A stretch of DNA of 64,000 nt from assembly GCF_018310535.1 (NCBI RefSeq), contig NZ_CP074102.1, positions 1,488,001 to 1,552,000 of the forward strand, given 5' to 3'. A program made the position numbers and the translations under genes. Below are positions 26,785 to 35,356 of the stretch, piece by piece. Within the stretch, counting starts at the first letter, position 1. Every line of letters starts with the position of its first letter. Below the pieces are notes generated by a model, which worked only from the letters and a program-made list of their open reading frames with translations, searched no databases and was not told where the DNA came from. This DNA is from Streptomyces mirabilis (GTDB lineage: Bacteria > Actinomycetota > Actinomycetes > Streptomycetales > Streptomycetaceae).

Positions 26785-28130
26785 CCCACTTGCTCCTTGC
26801 CGCGCTTCAGCTGCTCGTTCATGACCGAGTCCAGGCGGCCCGCCAAGGTGTCGACGGACATCTGGCCCTGCATCGCGGCCGGGGCGATCTGGTTGAAGAG
26901 GGCGTAGAGCGAATCCGCTGTGGCGTAAGGCGTGAAGGCGATCACCGAGAAGTGCCTCAGCTCGGCGTTCTGCGCCCTCAGCACCCGCTTCTGGTACTCC
27001 TCCTGGGCCGGCATCAGCGACCGCAGGGACTTCAGGGTGGGAATGCCCCAACCGCTGGAGGCGCGTGCCTTGGCCGGTGCCTCGCCGAAGAACCACTCGA
27101 AGACCCGCCAGGCGGCGTCCTTGTTCCGTGCCTTTCTCGGCATCCAGAGGCCGGTGCCGGCCTGGCAGGGGCTGATCCGCCGGCCGCCCTCGAAGACCGG
27201 GGCGGGGGCGAGGCGGGAGATCGACGCCAGCTTCTTGTCGGTGTTGATCAGGCCGCCGAGCCAGTAGCCCGAGTTCGACATGGCCATCCGGTTCGCCTGG
27301 TAGGTGGGCCCGTCCCAGGCGTTAGGGTCCGGCTGGATGAGACTCGGCCCGGTCTTGGCCCGGCAGTAGTCGATGTACCAGCCCAGCGCCTTGCGGGCCT
27401 CCGGTGTGGTGAAGTCGACTCGGGAGAAGTCGTCGGTGAAGAGACTTCCTCCGGCGGACACCGTCAGGCTCGCCAGGAGATTGGGGGTGAGCACGCCGTT
27501 GTAGCTGCCGCCGAAGACGGTCGTCTGGCCGTCCTTGCGCCGAGTGAGCCGCTTGGCGCTGTCCAGCCACTCTTCGTACGTGACCGGCTCGGTCTCCGGC
27601 GGGTAGTCGATGCCCGCCTTGTCGAAGAGCGCGGTGTTGTACCAGTACATGGAGTCCTGGGAGAAGTCCTTCGCCATGCCGTAGCGCGGGCCCTCGCCCT
27701 GGGTCCGGCCGTCGTACCGCCACAGGTCGTTGACCGGGTCCAGGTCGTCGAGATGGAGAACGCTGCTCCTGGCGAAGTACGCGTCCAGCTCCTCCATGAC
27801 GCCCCGCGCCGCGAAGTACGGCGCGTCCACGGCGCCGAGACCGCGCACCAGGTCGGGCGGGTTGCCGTTGGTCATCATCCCGATCAGCTTGGTGAGGTCG
27901 TACCTCACCGTAACGATCTTGATGCCGATGTCCTTCTGGGCCTTCTTGACCAGTTCCGGGGAGATGTCGTCGGGCTTGACCATCAGCGTGACGGTCTCAC
28001 CGGAGCCGCTGACCCCGGTGGACACCTGGAGGGCGCAGCCGCTCAGCGCTGCCGCACCGGTTGCGGCGCCGGCCGCCGAGAACGTGAGAAATCGGCGGCG
28101 GCTCAGCGGGGCACCAGTGCGTGGGCGCAT
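26781..28130 (-). CDS. Extracellular sugar-binding lipoprotein of the uronate-oligosaccharide ABC importer
   Basis: A 449-residue family-1 solute-binding protein. The leader combines a twin-arginine motif (SRRRFLTF, residues 10-17) with a lipobox LSGC (Cys32), so it is exported folded and lipid-anchored. The family core appears as VNDLWRYDG, TVFGGSYNG and GTGLWMPRKARNKDAAWRVF. It is the first gene of a six-gene operon (binding protein, two permeases, GH28-like enzyme, two lyases) with start-stop overlaps at most junctions. An AACCGGTT operator lies about 80 bases upstream. Ligand identity is inferred from the lyases. Confidence 0.87.
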   Translation of the reverse strand: MRPRTGAPLSRRRFLTFSAAGAATGAAALSGCALQVSTGVSGSGETVTLMVKPDDISPELVKKAQKDIGIKIVTVRYDLTKLIGMMTNGNPPDLVRGLGAVDAPYFAARGVMEELDAYFARSSVLHLDDLDPVNDLWRYDGRTQGEGPRYGMAKDFSQDSMYWYNTALFDKAGIDYPPETEPVTYEEWLDSAKRLTRRKDGQTTVFGGSYNGVLTPNLLASLTVSAGGSLFTDDFSRVDFTTPEARKALGWYIDYCRAKTGPSLIQPDPNAWDGPTYQANRMAMSNSGYWLGGLINTDKKLASISRLAPAPVFEGGRRISPCQAGTGLWMPRKARNKDAAWRVFEWFFGEAPAKARASSGWGIPTLKSLRSLMPAQEEYQKRVLRAQNAELRHFSVIAFTPYATADSLYALFNQIAPAAMQGQMSVDTLAGRLDSVMNEQLKRGKEQVG

Positions 28131-28207
28131 GAACGCACCACCTCCTGCTCCATCGGTTCGACATTTCGGCCATGAATCGACCTATCGATCGCGGGCCGAT
28201 TGGCTTA

Positions 28208-28219
28208 GCAACCGGTTGT
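28208..28219. promoter_or_regulatory. LacI-type operator of the uronate operon
   Basis: GCAACCGGTTGT, with the perfect core AACCGGTT, lies about 80 bases before the binding-protein start. The core matches the sites flanking the lacI at 16051. Confidence 0.65.
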
Positions 28220-28267
28220 TATGCGGTGGGGCAGAGCTTCTTCCTGCCCGGAAACCGCGTCAAGAGT

Positions 28268-28306
28268 CTTGACGAGTTTTCGAAAACAATGGGTACCCTC
28301 AGCGAC
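28268..28306 (+). promoter_or_regulatory. Promoter and palindrome ahead of the ROK remnant
   Basis: TTGACG at 28270-28275 starts a candidate promoter. The perfect palindrome GTTTTCGAAAAC overlaps the spacer at about 28275-28288. The site could be the old autoregulatory operator of the ROK gene. It survives although the gene is broken. Confidence 0.45.
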
Positions 28307-29182
28307 ATGAGCCGGACGGCCGTAGCGTCGCTGTGCAGCCTGCGGCGGTCGAACGAAGAGCAGATCACCGCCCTGCTTCTCGCCCAAGGCCCCTTGCATG
28401 GAGCCGAGTTGGCATGTCAGGCAGGGGTGTCCCGGACCACGGTTTCGACGATCGTGGGCAAGCTGGTGGAACGCGGCCTGATCACCACGGCGGACGAGGA
28501 GCCTGACGGTTCTCTCGACGCCCGCACCGGAAACCGGTTGTTCGCCAATCCGCGGGCTGCCGTGGGGGCGTGGCCGAGGCCCGCTGGGGCGCCGACCGAG
28601 GCGTGGCGAATCTGCTCCATTTCGTCCTGTCCAGCAGCATCGGCTCCGGGCCGATCCTCGACGGGCCGCTATATCGCGGGGCGGTCGGCGCCGCTGGCGA
28701 GCTGGGCCACGTGTCGGTGAACATCGACGGGCCGCGCCCGGTGCGGCAACCGGGGCTGCCTGGTGCTGCAGGCCGGCCTCCCCGCCGTGCTCGCGGCGCT
28801 GCTGACGGTCTTCGGCGAGGACACGGGCCCGGCGGAGATGCCGGCCCGCACCGCGGACGGGGACCGCACGGGCGAGAAGGTGTTCACCGACGTGGGCACC
28901 GTGGTCGGCCGGGCGCTCGCCAACCTGTGCAATCTGCTCCCTCCCGAGCGCATCGTCGTGGGCGGCGAGCAGTCCCGCGCGGGCGAGGTGCCGCTCGACC
29001 CGATGCGCGACGCGATCCGCTGCCACGCCCTGCCCCTTGCCCGTGAAGTGGACCTCGTACCGGCCGAGTTGGGGCTCGGCGTGCACATCGGGGCGCTGCG
29101 CGGCGCCGCGCTCGTCCTCAGCGAGACACCCGACCTGGCCGCGGCCCTCAACCGCATGGCCGGGAAGGGCAGGACCGCCTGA
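28307..29182 (+). pseudogene. ROK-family regulator, internally deleted and frameshifted
   Basis: The N-terminal winged helix is readable from ATG 28307 (LRRSNEEQITALLLAQGPLH and ACQAGVSRTTVSTIVGKLVE). Near 28560 about 100 codons of the sugar-kinase-like domain are missing and the frame changes. The ROK fold then resumes (VLSSSIGSGPILDGPLYRG, GAAGELGHV). A second frame change near 28735 separates it from the zinc motif CGNRGC and the last ~140 codons. Intact ROK repressors are about 400 residues; this one cannot be made. It lies divergent from the uronate operon and probably once regulated it. Confidence 0.85.
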
Positions 29183-29605
29183 CGCTCACCGCAGCCGCGC
29201 CCCTGCGCCGCATCCCCGCGGACCTCTGCGAGCATCCGGAGAGCACGGCCGTCGTCACGGACTTCGCGCAGAGCAACCGAACCACTGGACCGCCGCACCA
29301 GGCGATGCGGCCGAACTGCTCAGCCGCTGAACCGCTGAACCGCTGACGACCGGGAACACCAAGTAACCGCTTTCGCTCCAGAATCGCATCAGGGGCCCCA
29401 TTAGCGGCACAGGCATGGACCGCCCGAAGTTCGCGCGATCCCCGGTCATGCCGCCTCACCCTGCCTCGACAAGGGCGCATACGGCCGGTCGGTTCACCGG
29501 CATCCGTACTCAGCTCTCCGTCCCGCACGATTGACCCGCCCTTCCTGCCGGATCTACGGTAGAAGGCGCTTTCTGAAAATGTTTCCCCAGCGTCTCAGGA
29601 GAGTC
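29183..29605. promoter_or_regulatory. Intergenic region with two operator-like sites and a promoter
   Basis: No gene is recognisable in this 423-base stretch. GTAACCGCTTTCGC (29363-29376) and the near-palindrome AGAAGGCGCTTTCT (29571-29584) resemble LacI-family operators. TTGACC at about 29531 and TACGGT 18 bases later form a good promoter just upstream of the second site, so the dehydrogenase gene was probably under LacI control. Confidence 0.5.
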
Positions 29606-30618
29606 ATGTCAAGCGCCCATCCACCAAGGGCCGTGTTCGCCATGGATCCGGTGCACCTGCCTCTGCTCTTTCCTCCGCCACTCCTGGCACGGCTCCAGCA
29701 GACGGCCGACCTCGACCCCGCGCTCGTCGTCCAGGACTTCACCGATCCGTCGGCGGCGGACGCGTTGTCCCGGGCCGAGGTACTGATCACCGGGTGGGGC
29801 TGCCCCCACCTCGACGCGGAGGTCCTGGCCGCGGCGCCCCGGCTGCGCACCGTCCTGCACGCCGCGGGCTCCGTCCGCTCGCTGGTCGGCGAGGCTCTGT
29901 GGCAGAGCGGAGTCACCGTCGCCAGCGCGGTGACCGGCAACGCGCTGCCGGTCGCGGAGTACACGCTCGCCATGATCCTTCTCTGTGGAAAGGACACCTT
30001 CGCGCACCGCGAGCGCTTCCGGGGCACCCATGCCTACCCCTCCCCCACCGAGACCGCGGACACCGGCAATCTCGGCCGCCGGGTGGGGATCATCGGCGCC
30101 TCACGCGTGGGCCGCCGGCTGCTGGAACTGCTGCGGCCGTTCGACCTCGCCGTCTCGCTGTACGACCCCTACGTGGGCGCTACCGAAGCGGCCGCACTGG
30201 GGGCCGAACCGCTGTCGCTGGAGGACCTGTTGCACACCAGCGACATCGTCAGCCTGCACGCCCCCGACATCCCCGAGACCCACGCATGCTCGACCGCGAC
30301 CGGCTCGCCCTCATCAGGGACGGCGGCGTCCTGATCAACACCTCCCGCGGAGCCCTGGTCGACCCGGACGCGCTCACGGACCAGCTGCTCTCCGGCCGAC
30401 TGAGCGCGGTGCTGGACGTCACCGAACCCGAGCCACTGCCCATCGGATCCCCGCTGTACGGCCTGCCCAACGTCTTCCTCACCCCACACATCGCCGGCTC
30501 GCTCGGCAACGAGCTGGCACGCCTCGGCGGCATCGTCGTCGAGGAGCTGGAACGCCTGGCCGCGGGCCTGCCGCCGGCCCACGAGGTGCGTCACGCGGAT
30601 CTGACTCATGTCGCCTGA
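29606..30618 (+). pseudogene. D-2-hydroxyacid dehydrogenase with a one-base frameshift
   Basis: From ATG 29606 (AGGAG upstream) the frame encodes a D-isomer-specific NAD-dependent dehydrogenase with the nucleotide-binding motif GRRVGIIGASRVGRRLLELL. At about 30283 one base is missing after the codons for PETH. The sequence continues in the next frame with MLDRDRLALIRDGGVLINTS and the active-site region PNVFLTPHIAGS, ending at 30618. Repaired length would be about 337 residues. The rest is well preserved, so this is either a very recent mutation or a sequencing error. Confidence 0.8.
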
Positions 30619-30738
30619 GTCCCGCACCTACGACCCGCCTTACCTCGAAGTAACGATGGGATACGGTTTCGGCACCGGCAGGGGGCGTCCCCCCGGCACG
30701 TCCGGTCAAGGAGTCGCTACGGCGAAGGAGCCACTACG

Positions 30739-31827
30739 GTGAGTCAGCGCAAGGCATCGGGCGACGCCGGCCGGGCCACCATCCGGGACGTGGCGGAAAG
30801 GGCGGGTGTCTCCGTCGCCAGCGTGTCGCGCGTCCTGTCCGGCAACTATCCGGTCTCGGACGAACTGCGCCGACGCGTGATGAAGGTCGTACGGGACCTG
30901 GACTACGTCACCAACGCCCACGCCCGCTCCCTCGCCGGCGGCGGCACGCCCACGGTGGCCATCCTCATCAACAACATCACCGGTGCCGCGTTCGCGCACG
31001 TGGCCAAGGGAGTCGAGGGTGCCGCCTCGCTGCGCGGCTGGCTCTCGCTGGTCGGCACTACCGGGGACGACCCGGAGCGGGAACTCGCGCTGGTGAACCT
31101 CATGCGCCAGCAGGGCGTTGCCGCGGTGATCCTGCTCGGCGGCGCGTACGACTTCGACGAGTACCAGCTGAGAATGGCCCGGTTCGCCCGCTCCCTCGAC
31201 GCGGCGGGCTCGCATCTCGTGCTGGTAGGCAGGCCTCCGTTGGAGGGCGACGTGCCGGCCACGACGGTCGACTACGACAACGAGGGCGGCGCCTACGCCA
31301 TGGCCAGCCACCTCCTGTCCGCGGGCCATCGCCGCGTCCTGGTGCTGCCGGGCCCTGCTGAACTCACCACGGCACAGGGACGGTTGAGAGGCGCTCAGCG
31401 AGCCTTCGAGGCGTACGGCGCGCCCTTCGATCCGGGCCTGGTGCTGCACGGCCCGTACGACTACGAGCACGGGTACGACGCGGTCGAGGAGGGCCTGCAG
31501 CGAGGACTCGACTTCACGGCGGTGCTCGCGGGGACCGACGTGGTCGCCGCGGGTGCCATGCAGGCCCTGCGCGCGGCCGGGATGAGGGTGCCCGAGGACG
31601 TCTCGATCGTCGGCTACGACGACATCCCCCTGGCCTCCCAGCTCACTCCGCAGCTGACGACCGTGCATGTCCCGTACGAGGAGATGGGCCGCGTCGCACT
31701 GCGCGCGGTGGCCGACCGGCGAGAGGGCGGCGCCGGCCGCCGCAAGGGCGGCGACGGCGAGCACTTGGTACTGGGTACACATGTCGTCGTACGGCGCTCC
31801 GTCCAGCCACCCGCTCAGCGGGCTTAG
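30739..31827 (+). CDS. LacI-family transcriptional repressor
   Basis: A 362-residue repressor with helix-turn-helix TIRDVAERAGVSVASVSRVL and hinge YPVSDELRRRVMKVVRDLDY, followed by the sugar-binding core and the closing THVVVRRSV. GTG 30739 is preceded by AAGGAG at eight bases. It is a close paralogue of the LacI at 16051. The downstream promoter region carries two AAGCGNTT-type half-palindromes (31849, 32064), so the binding-protein/permease/GH43 operon is its likely target. Confidence 0.88.
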   Translation: MSQRKASGDAGRATIRDVAERAGVSVASVSRVLSGNYPVSDELRRRVMKVVRDLDYVTNAHARSLAGGGTPTVAILINNITGAAFAHVAKGVEGAASLRGWLSLVGTTGDDPERELALVNLMRQQGVAAVILLGGAYDFDEYQLRMARFARSLDAAGSHLVLVGRPPLEGDVPATTVDYDNEGGAYAMASHLLSAGHRRVLVLPGPAELTTAQGRLRGAQRAFEAYGAPFDPGLVLHGPYDYEHGYDAVEEGLQRGLDFTAVLAGTDVVAAGAMQALRAAGMRVPEDVSIVGYDDIPLASQLTPQLTTVHVPYEEMGRVALRAVADRREGGAGRRKGGDGEHLVLGTHVVVRRSVQPPAQRA

Positions 31828-32202
31828 CGTGTTTCACAGCAACGTTACGTAAGCGTTTTCGCTGCGCCTTTCGCGGCTCGCCAAAGGCGTTCACAGCGCC
31901 GACAGAGGACCGCCCGATCCCCGGCGAAGCACCTCTGACCTGCATGCTTTCTCTCTCGCATCGGCGCGTGCGAGGGCAGCCGACATAACCGCCCAGACAA
32001 CCCGCCGTAACAATCTTCGGCAGACCTCTTGCTTAGGGCTGACCGCTCGGCCTACCGTCCACAGCAACCGCTTACTACCGCTTCTGCTTGGCCGACCCCC
32101 ACAACCGCGAGCCGACGGTTTTCCGGCCGCCGTTTCCTGGCCAACACGGAGCCGCCGTCCTCTCGTTCTGAGAACGCCAATCTCCCGAAGGATCACGGTC
32201 AG
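31828..32202 (+). promoter_or_regulatory. Promoter region of the oligosaccharide operon with two LacI-type sites
   Basis: There is no gene in these 375 bases. GTAAGCGTTTTCGC (31849-31862) and GCAACCGCTTACT (32064-32076) resemble LacI operators. A candidate promoter, TTGCTT then TACCGT 18 bases later, ends just before the second site, so repressor binding there would block initiation. Confidence 0.55.
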
Positions 32203-33534
32203 ATGAACTCCATCAGCCCCCGCAGAAGAGTCGTCCACGCCGCAGTCGCGGGTCTCGCGCTGACCGGCCTGCTCACCGCGTGTGGTGGATCCGGCTCCGG
32301 AGACTCGTCCTCCTCCGGTCCGGTCACCCTCCCCTTCTGGGGCTGGGCCAACGGCCAGGAAGCCGTCGTCAAGGCCTTCAATGCAAGCCACAAGGACATC
32401 AAGCTCAAGTACACGAAGGTCACCGACCAGCTGACCATGCAGAAGCAGCTGACCAACGCCGTCAAGGCCGGTAACGCACCCTGCCTGGTGCAGAACACCG
32501 CCGAGTACGTGACCACATGGGTTTCGCAGGGTGCGCTCGCCGACATCACCAAGTACGTCGGGTCCAGCAAGGACAAGTTCAACGCCGGCGCCTGGGCCGG
32601 TGCCCAGGTACAGGGCAAGGTCTTCGGCGTTCCCACCAGCTCCGCGCCCGCCTTCACCATCTACCGCACCGACGTCTTCCAGAAGTACGGCCTGAAGGCG
32701 CCGGCGACCTGGGACGACTTCATCACCGCCGGCAAGGTACTGAAGAAGCACGGCATCAAGGTCACCAACTACGCCGGTGAGGACCCGAGCACGCTTGAGG
32801 TGCTCGCGATGCAGGCCGGGGCGCACTGGTACAGCATCGACGGCAACGCGTGGAAGGTGAACTTCCAGGACGCGGGCACCCTCAAGGCCGCGCAGACGAT
32901 CCAGGAGATCATCGACAACGACCTGAACTCCAAGCTCTCCTTCGCCGACTACGCAGCCGTGCAGCGCAACTACGACAACGGCGGCACCGCTACCCGGCAG
33001 ATCTCGACCTGGCAGATGGCCGGCATGGTGCAGAACTTCACCAAGTCCAACGGAAAGTGGGCGCTGGCGCCGTGGCCGACGTTCAAGGGTGAGGCGGCAA
33101 AGACCCCGGCCGGAACCAACCAGAGCGGCGGACTGACCCTGGTCACCAAGCAGTGCAAGAACCAGCAGCAGGCGGCCGAGGCGGCTCTGTGGATGTCCAC
33201 CGACACCGGCGCGGTCAAGACGATGGCAAGCCCGACCACCGGCAACGGCGTCATGCCCGCGCTGGCCGACAGCGACTCGTACGTCGGCGAGGCGATCTCC
33301 GACAAGCTGCTCGGGGACAGCTACGCGCCGGGCAAGAAGGTCGTGACGGACAGCCTGGGCACGGTCACCAGCGACTGGACCTTCGGCCCCGACTGGACCG
33401 CGATGTTCACGGAGATGCAGAGCGGCTGGGCCAAGGTCATCAACAAGGACCAGAAGGTCACCGACCTGCTGGCCCACATGCAGGAGTGGACGGTGGGCGA
33501 CCTCAAGTCCCGCGGCATCAGCGTCAAGAACTGA
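32203..33534 (+). CDS. Extracellular sugar-binding lipoprotein (xylo- or arabino-oligosaccharide type)
   Basis: A 443-residue family-1 solute-binding protein with a short positively charged leader and lipobox LTAC (Cys27), so it is a membrane-anchored lipoprotein. Core features are VTLPFWGWANGQEAVVKAF and the aromatic sugar-binding region IEDWTFG-like (TSDWTFGPDWTAMF). GAAGGA precedes the ATG. It starts a four-gene operon with two permeases and a GH43 enzyme, so the ligand is probably a xylan- or arabinan-derived oligosaccharide. No ATPase is encoded nearby. Confidence 0.87.
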   Translation: MNSISPRRRVVHAAVAGLALTGLLTACGGSGSGDSSSSGPVTLPFWGWANGQEAVVKAFNASHKDIKLKYTKVTDQLTMQKQLTNAVKAGNAPCLVQNTAEYVTTWVSQGALADITKYVGSSKDKFNAGAWAGAQVQGKVFGVPTSSAPAFTIYRTDVFQKYGLKAPATWDDFITAGKVLKKHGIKVTNYAGEDPSTLEVLAMQAGAHWYSIDGNAWKVNFQDAGTLKAAQTIQEIIDNDLNSKLSFADYAAVQRNYDNGGTATRQISTWQMAGMVQNFTKSNGKWALAPWPTFKGEAAKTPAGTNQSGGLTLVTKQCKNQQQAAEAALWMSTDTGAVKTMASPTTGNGVMPALADSDSYVGEAISDKLLGDSYAPGKKVVTDSLGTVTSDWTFGPDWTAMFTEMQSGWAKVINKDQKVTDLLAHMQEWTVGDLKSRGISVKN

Positions 33535-33545
33535 GGCATCCCCGC

Positions 33546-34430
33546 ATGATCCGCTCCCAGCGCTGGAAGGGTGCCGCCTTCACGGTGCCCTTCCAGCTCG
33601 GCTTCGTCTTCCTGTACCTCGTCCCGATCGGCTACGCCGTCTACCAGTCCCTGTTCCTGGAACAGCAGTCCGGACTCGGCCTCGGCGGCGCGACGGAGAA
33701 GTTCGTCGGACTGGACAACTACCAGCACGGCCTTACCGATTCGACGTTCATGAACTCCGTACTGCGGGTGTTCCTGTTCGCTTGTGTCCAAATCCCGGTG
33801 ATGCTCGCCGTCAGCCTGCTGCTCGCCCTCCTGCTGGACACGCTCACCGCACGGGCGGCCGGCAGGTTCCGGATCCTGCTGCTGGTCCCGTACATGATCC
33901 CCGGGGTGGTCGCCGCCATCGTGTGGATCAACCTCTACAGCCCCGCTGTGGGCCCGCTGACATCGCTGGGCGATTTCTTCGGGTTCCACTGGAACTTCTT
34001 CGCGCCCTCGATGGTCTGGCCGTCCATCGGCAACCTGCTCACCTGGCACGGCATCGGCTACAACATGGTCATCATCTACTCGGCGCTCCAGGGTGTGCCC
34101 CGCGACCTATTCGAGGCCGCGCGCCTGGACGGCGCCTCCGAGGTGCGCATAGCGCGGAGCATCAAGATCCCGTACGTGCGCGGAGCCCTGGTGCTGACCG
34201 GCCTGCTGTCCATCATCCAGATGCTGCAGATCTTCAACGAGCCCGCGCTGTTCAGGAACGTCACGCCGCAGACGGTCGACGACAGCTTCACCCCGATCAT
34301 GATCATCTACAACCAGGCGTTCAACGCCGGCAACTACCACTACGCCGCGGCCCTGTCGGTGCTACTCGCTCTCATCCTCGGCGTCGCCTCCTTCCTCTTC
34401 TACCGGTTCACTTCGAAGGAGGTCGACTGA
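33546..34430 (+). CDS. Sugar ABC transporter permease (MalF type)
   Basis: A 294-residue permease with six helices (first: GFVFLYLVPIGYAVYQSLF) and the coupling loop FEAARLDGASEVRIARSIKIP. It begins 11 bases after the binding-protein stop. Its TGA overlaps the ATG of the next permease. Confidence 0.88.
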   Translation: MIRSQRWKGAAFTVPFQLGFVFLYLVPIGYAVYQSLFLEQQSGLGLGGATEKFVGLDNYQHGLTDSTFMNSVLRVFLFACVQIPVMLAVSLLLALLLDTLTARAAGRFRILLLVPYMIPGVVAAIVWINLYSPAVGPLTSLGDFFGFHWNFFAPSMVWPSIGNLLTWHGIGYNMVIIYSALQGVPRDLFEAARLDGASEVRIARSIKIPYVRGALVLTGLLSIIQMLQIFNEPALFRNVTPQTVDDSFTPIMIIYNQAFNAGNYHYAAALSVLLALILGVASFLFYRFTSKEVD

Positions 34431-35356
34431 TGATGCTGACGGAGCCTCGGAGCGAAGACAGCACCGAGCGGCCCCCCGCCCGTCCCGTCCGGCGGCTCAC
34501 CCGCCCCGACGGCGCCTCCCGCGGGCGGGGCGGCCAGCGCTTCCTGCTGGTCGGTCTGATCCTGGCCAGCGCCTACAGCCTCTTCCCGGTGTGGTGGCTG
34601 ATCGTCGCTGCCACCAAGGACCGCACCGGGCTGTACCAGAGCAACGGCCTGTGGTTCTCCGGCATGCACCTATGGGACAACCTGCACCAGCTGTTCACCT
34701 ACGAGGACGGCATCTTCCTGCGCTGGACCGCCAACTCCTTCCTGTACGCGGGAGTCGGCTCCCTCGGCGGCACCCTCATCGCCCTCGCCACCGGATACGG
34801 CCTGGCCCGGTTCGAGTTCCCCGGGCGCAATGTGGTGTTCGCCTGCGTCGTGGGCTCCTTCCTGATCCCGCTCGCCCTGCTCACCCTCCCGCTGTACCTG
34901 CTGTTCTCGAAGATCGGGCTGGTCGACACCCCGTGGGCGATGCTCATCCCCTGTCTGATCAACCCGTTCAGCGTGTACCTGGCCAAGGTCTACACCGAGG
35001 CCACGATCCCCTTCGAACTCCTCGAGGCGGCCCGCCTGGACGGCGCCGGGGAGCTGCGGATCTTCTTCAGCATCGTTCTGCGAATGATGACGACGGGCGG
35101 CGCCACCGTGTTCCTGCTCGCCTTCGTGAACACCTGGAACGCGTTCTTCCTCCCGCTGACCGTGCTGCGCGGCGAGGACAACTGGACCCTCAACATCGGC
35201 CTGTACAACTGGACCGGCAAGCGGCTGGAGTCCGGCGTCGACCTGACGAGCCTCGTCCTGACCGGCGCACTGCTGTCCATCGTACCGATGGCGATCATGA
35301 TGACCGCGATGCGCCGCTACTGGCGGTCCGGCGTCACCCTGGGAGCCCTCAAATGA
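34430..35356 (+). CDS. Sugar ABC transporter permease (MalG type)
   Basis: A 308-residue permease with a 35-residue basic N-terminal tail, six helices and the coupling loop LEAARLDGAGELRIFFSIVL. Two adjacent ATG codons occur; the first (34430) has AAGGAGG seven bases upstream. Its stop overlaps the GH43 start (ATGA). It is the second half of the channel for the oligosaccharide importer. Confidence 0.88.
   Translation: MMLTEPRSEDSTERPPARPVRRLTRPDGASRGRGGQRFLLVGLILASAYSLFPVWWLIVAATKDRTGLYQSNGLWFSGMHLWDNLHQLFTYEDGIFLRWTANSFLYAGVGSLGGTLIALATGYGLARFEFPGRNVVFACVVGSFLIPLALLTLPLYLLFSKIGLVDTPWAMLIPCLINPFSVYLAKVYTEATIPFELLEAARLDGAGELRIFFSIVLRMMTTGGATVFLLAFVNTWNAFFLPLTVLRGEDNWTLNIGLYNWTGKRLESGVDLTSLVLTGALLSIVPMAIMMTAMRRYWRSGVTLGALK

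Noticed and set aside
28532-28539. AACCGGTT inside the ROK remnant
   Set aside because: It lies in sequence coding for the wing of the helix-turn-helix (RTGNRLF) and is probably coincidental.
29183-29340. Possible gene fragment after the ROK remnant
   Set aside because: Translations in all frames give no recognisable motif. The short GAACCGCT repeats near 29330 look like simple slippage.
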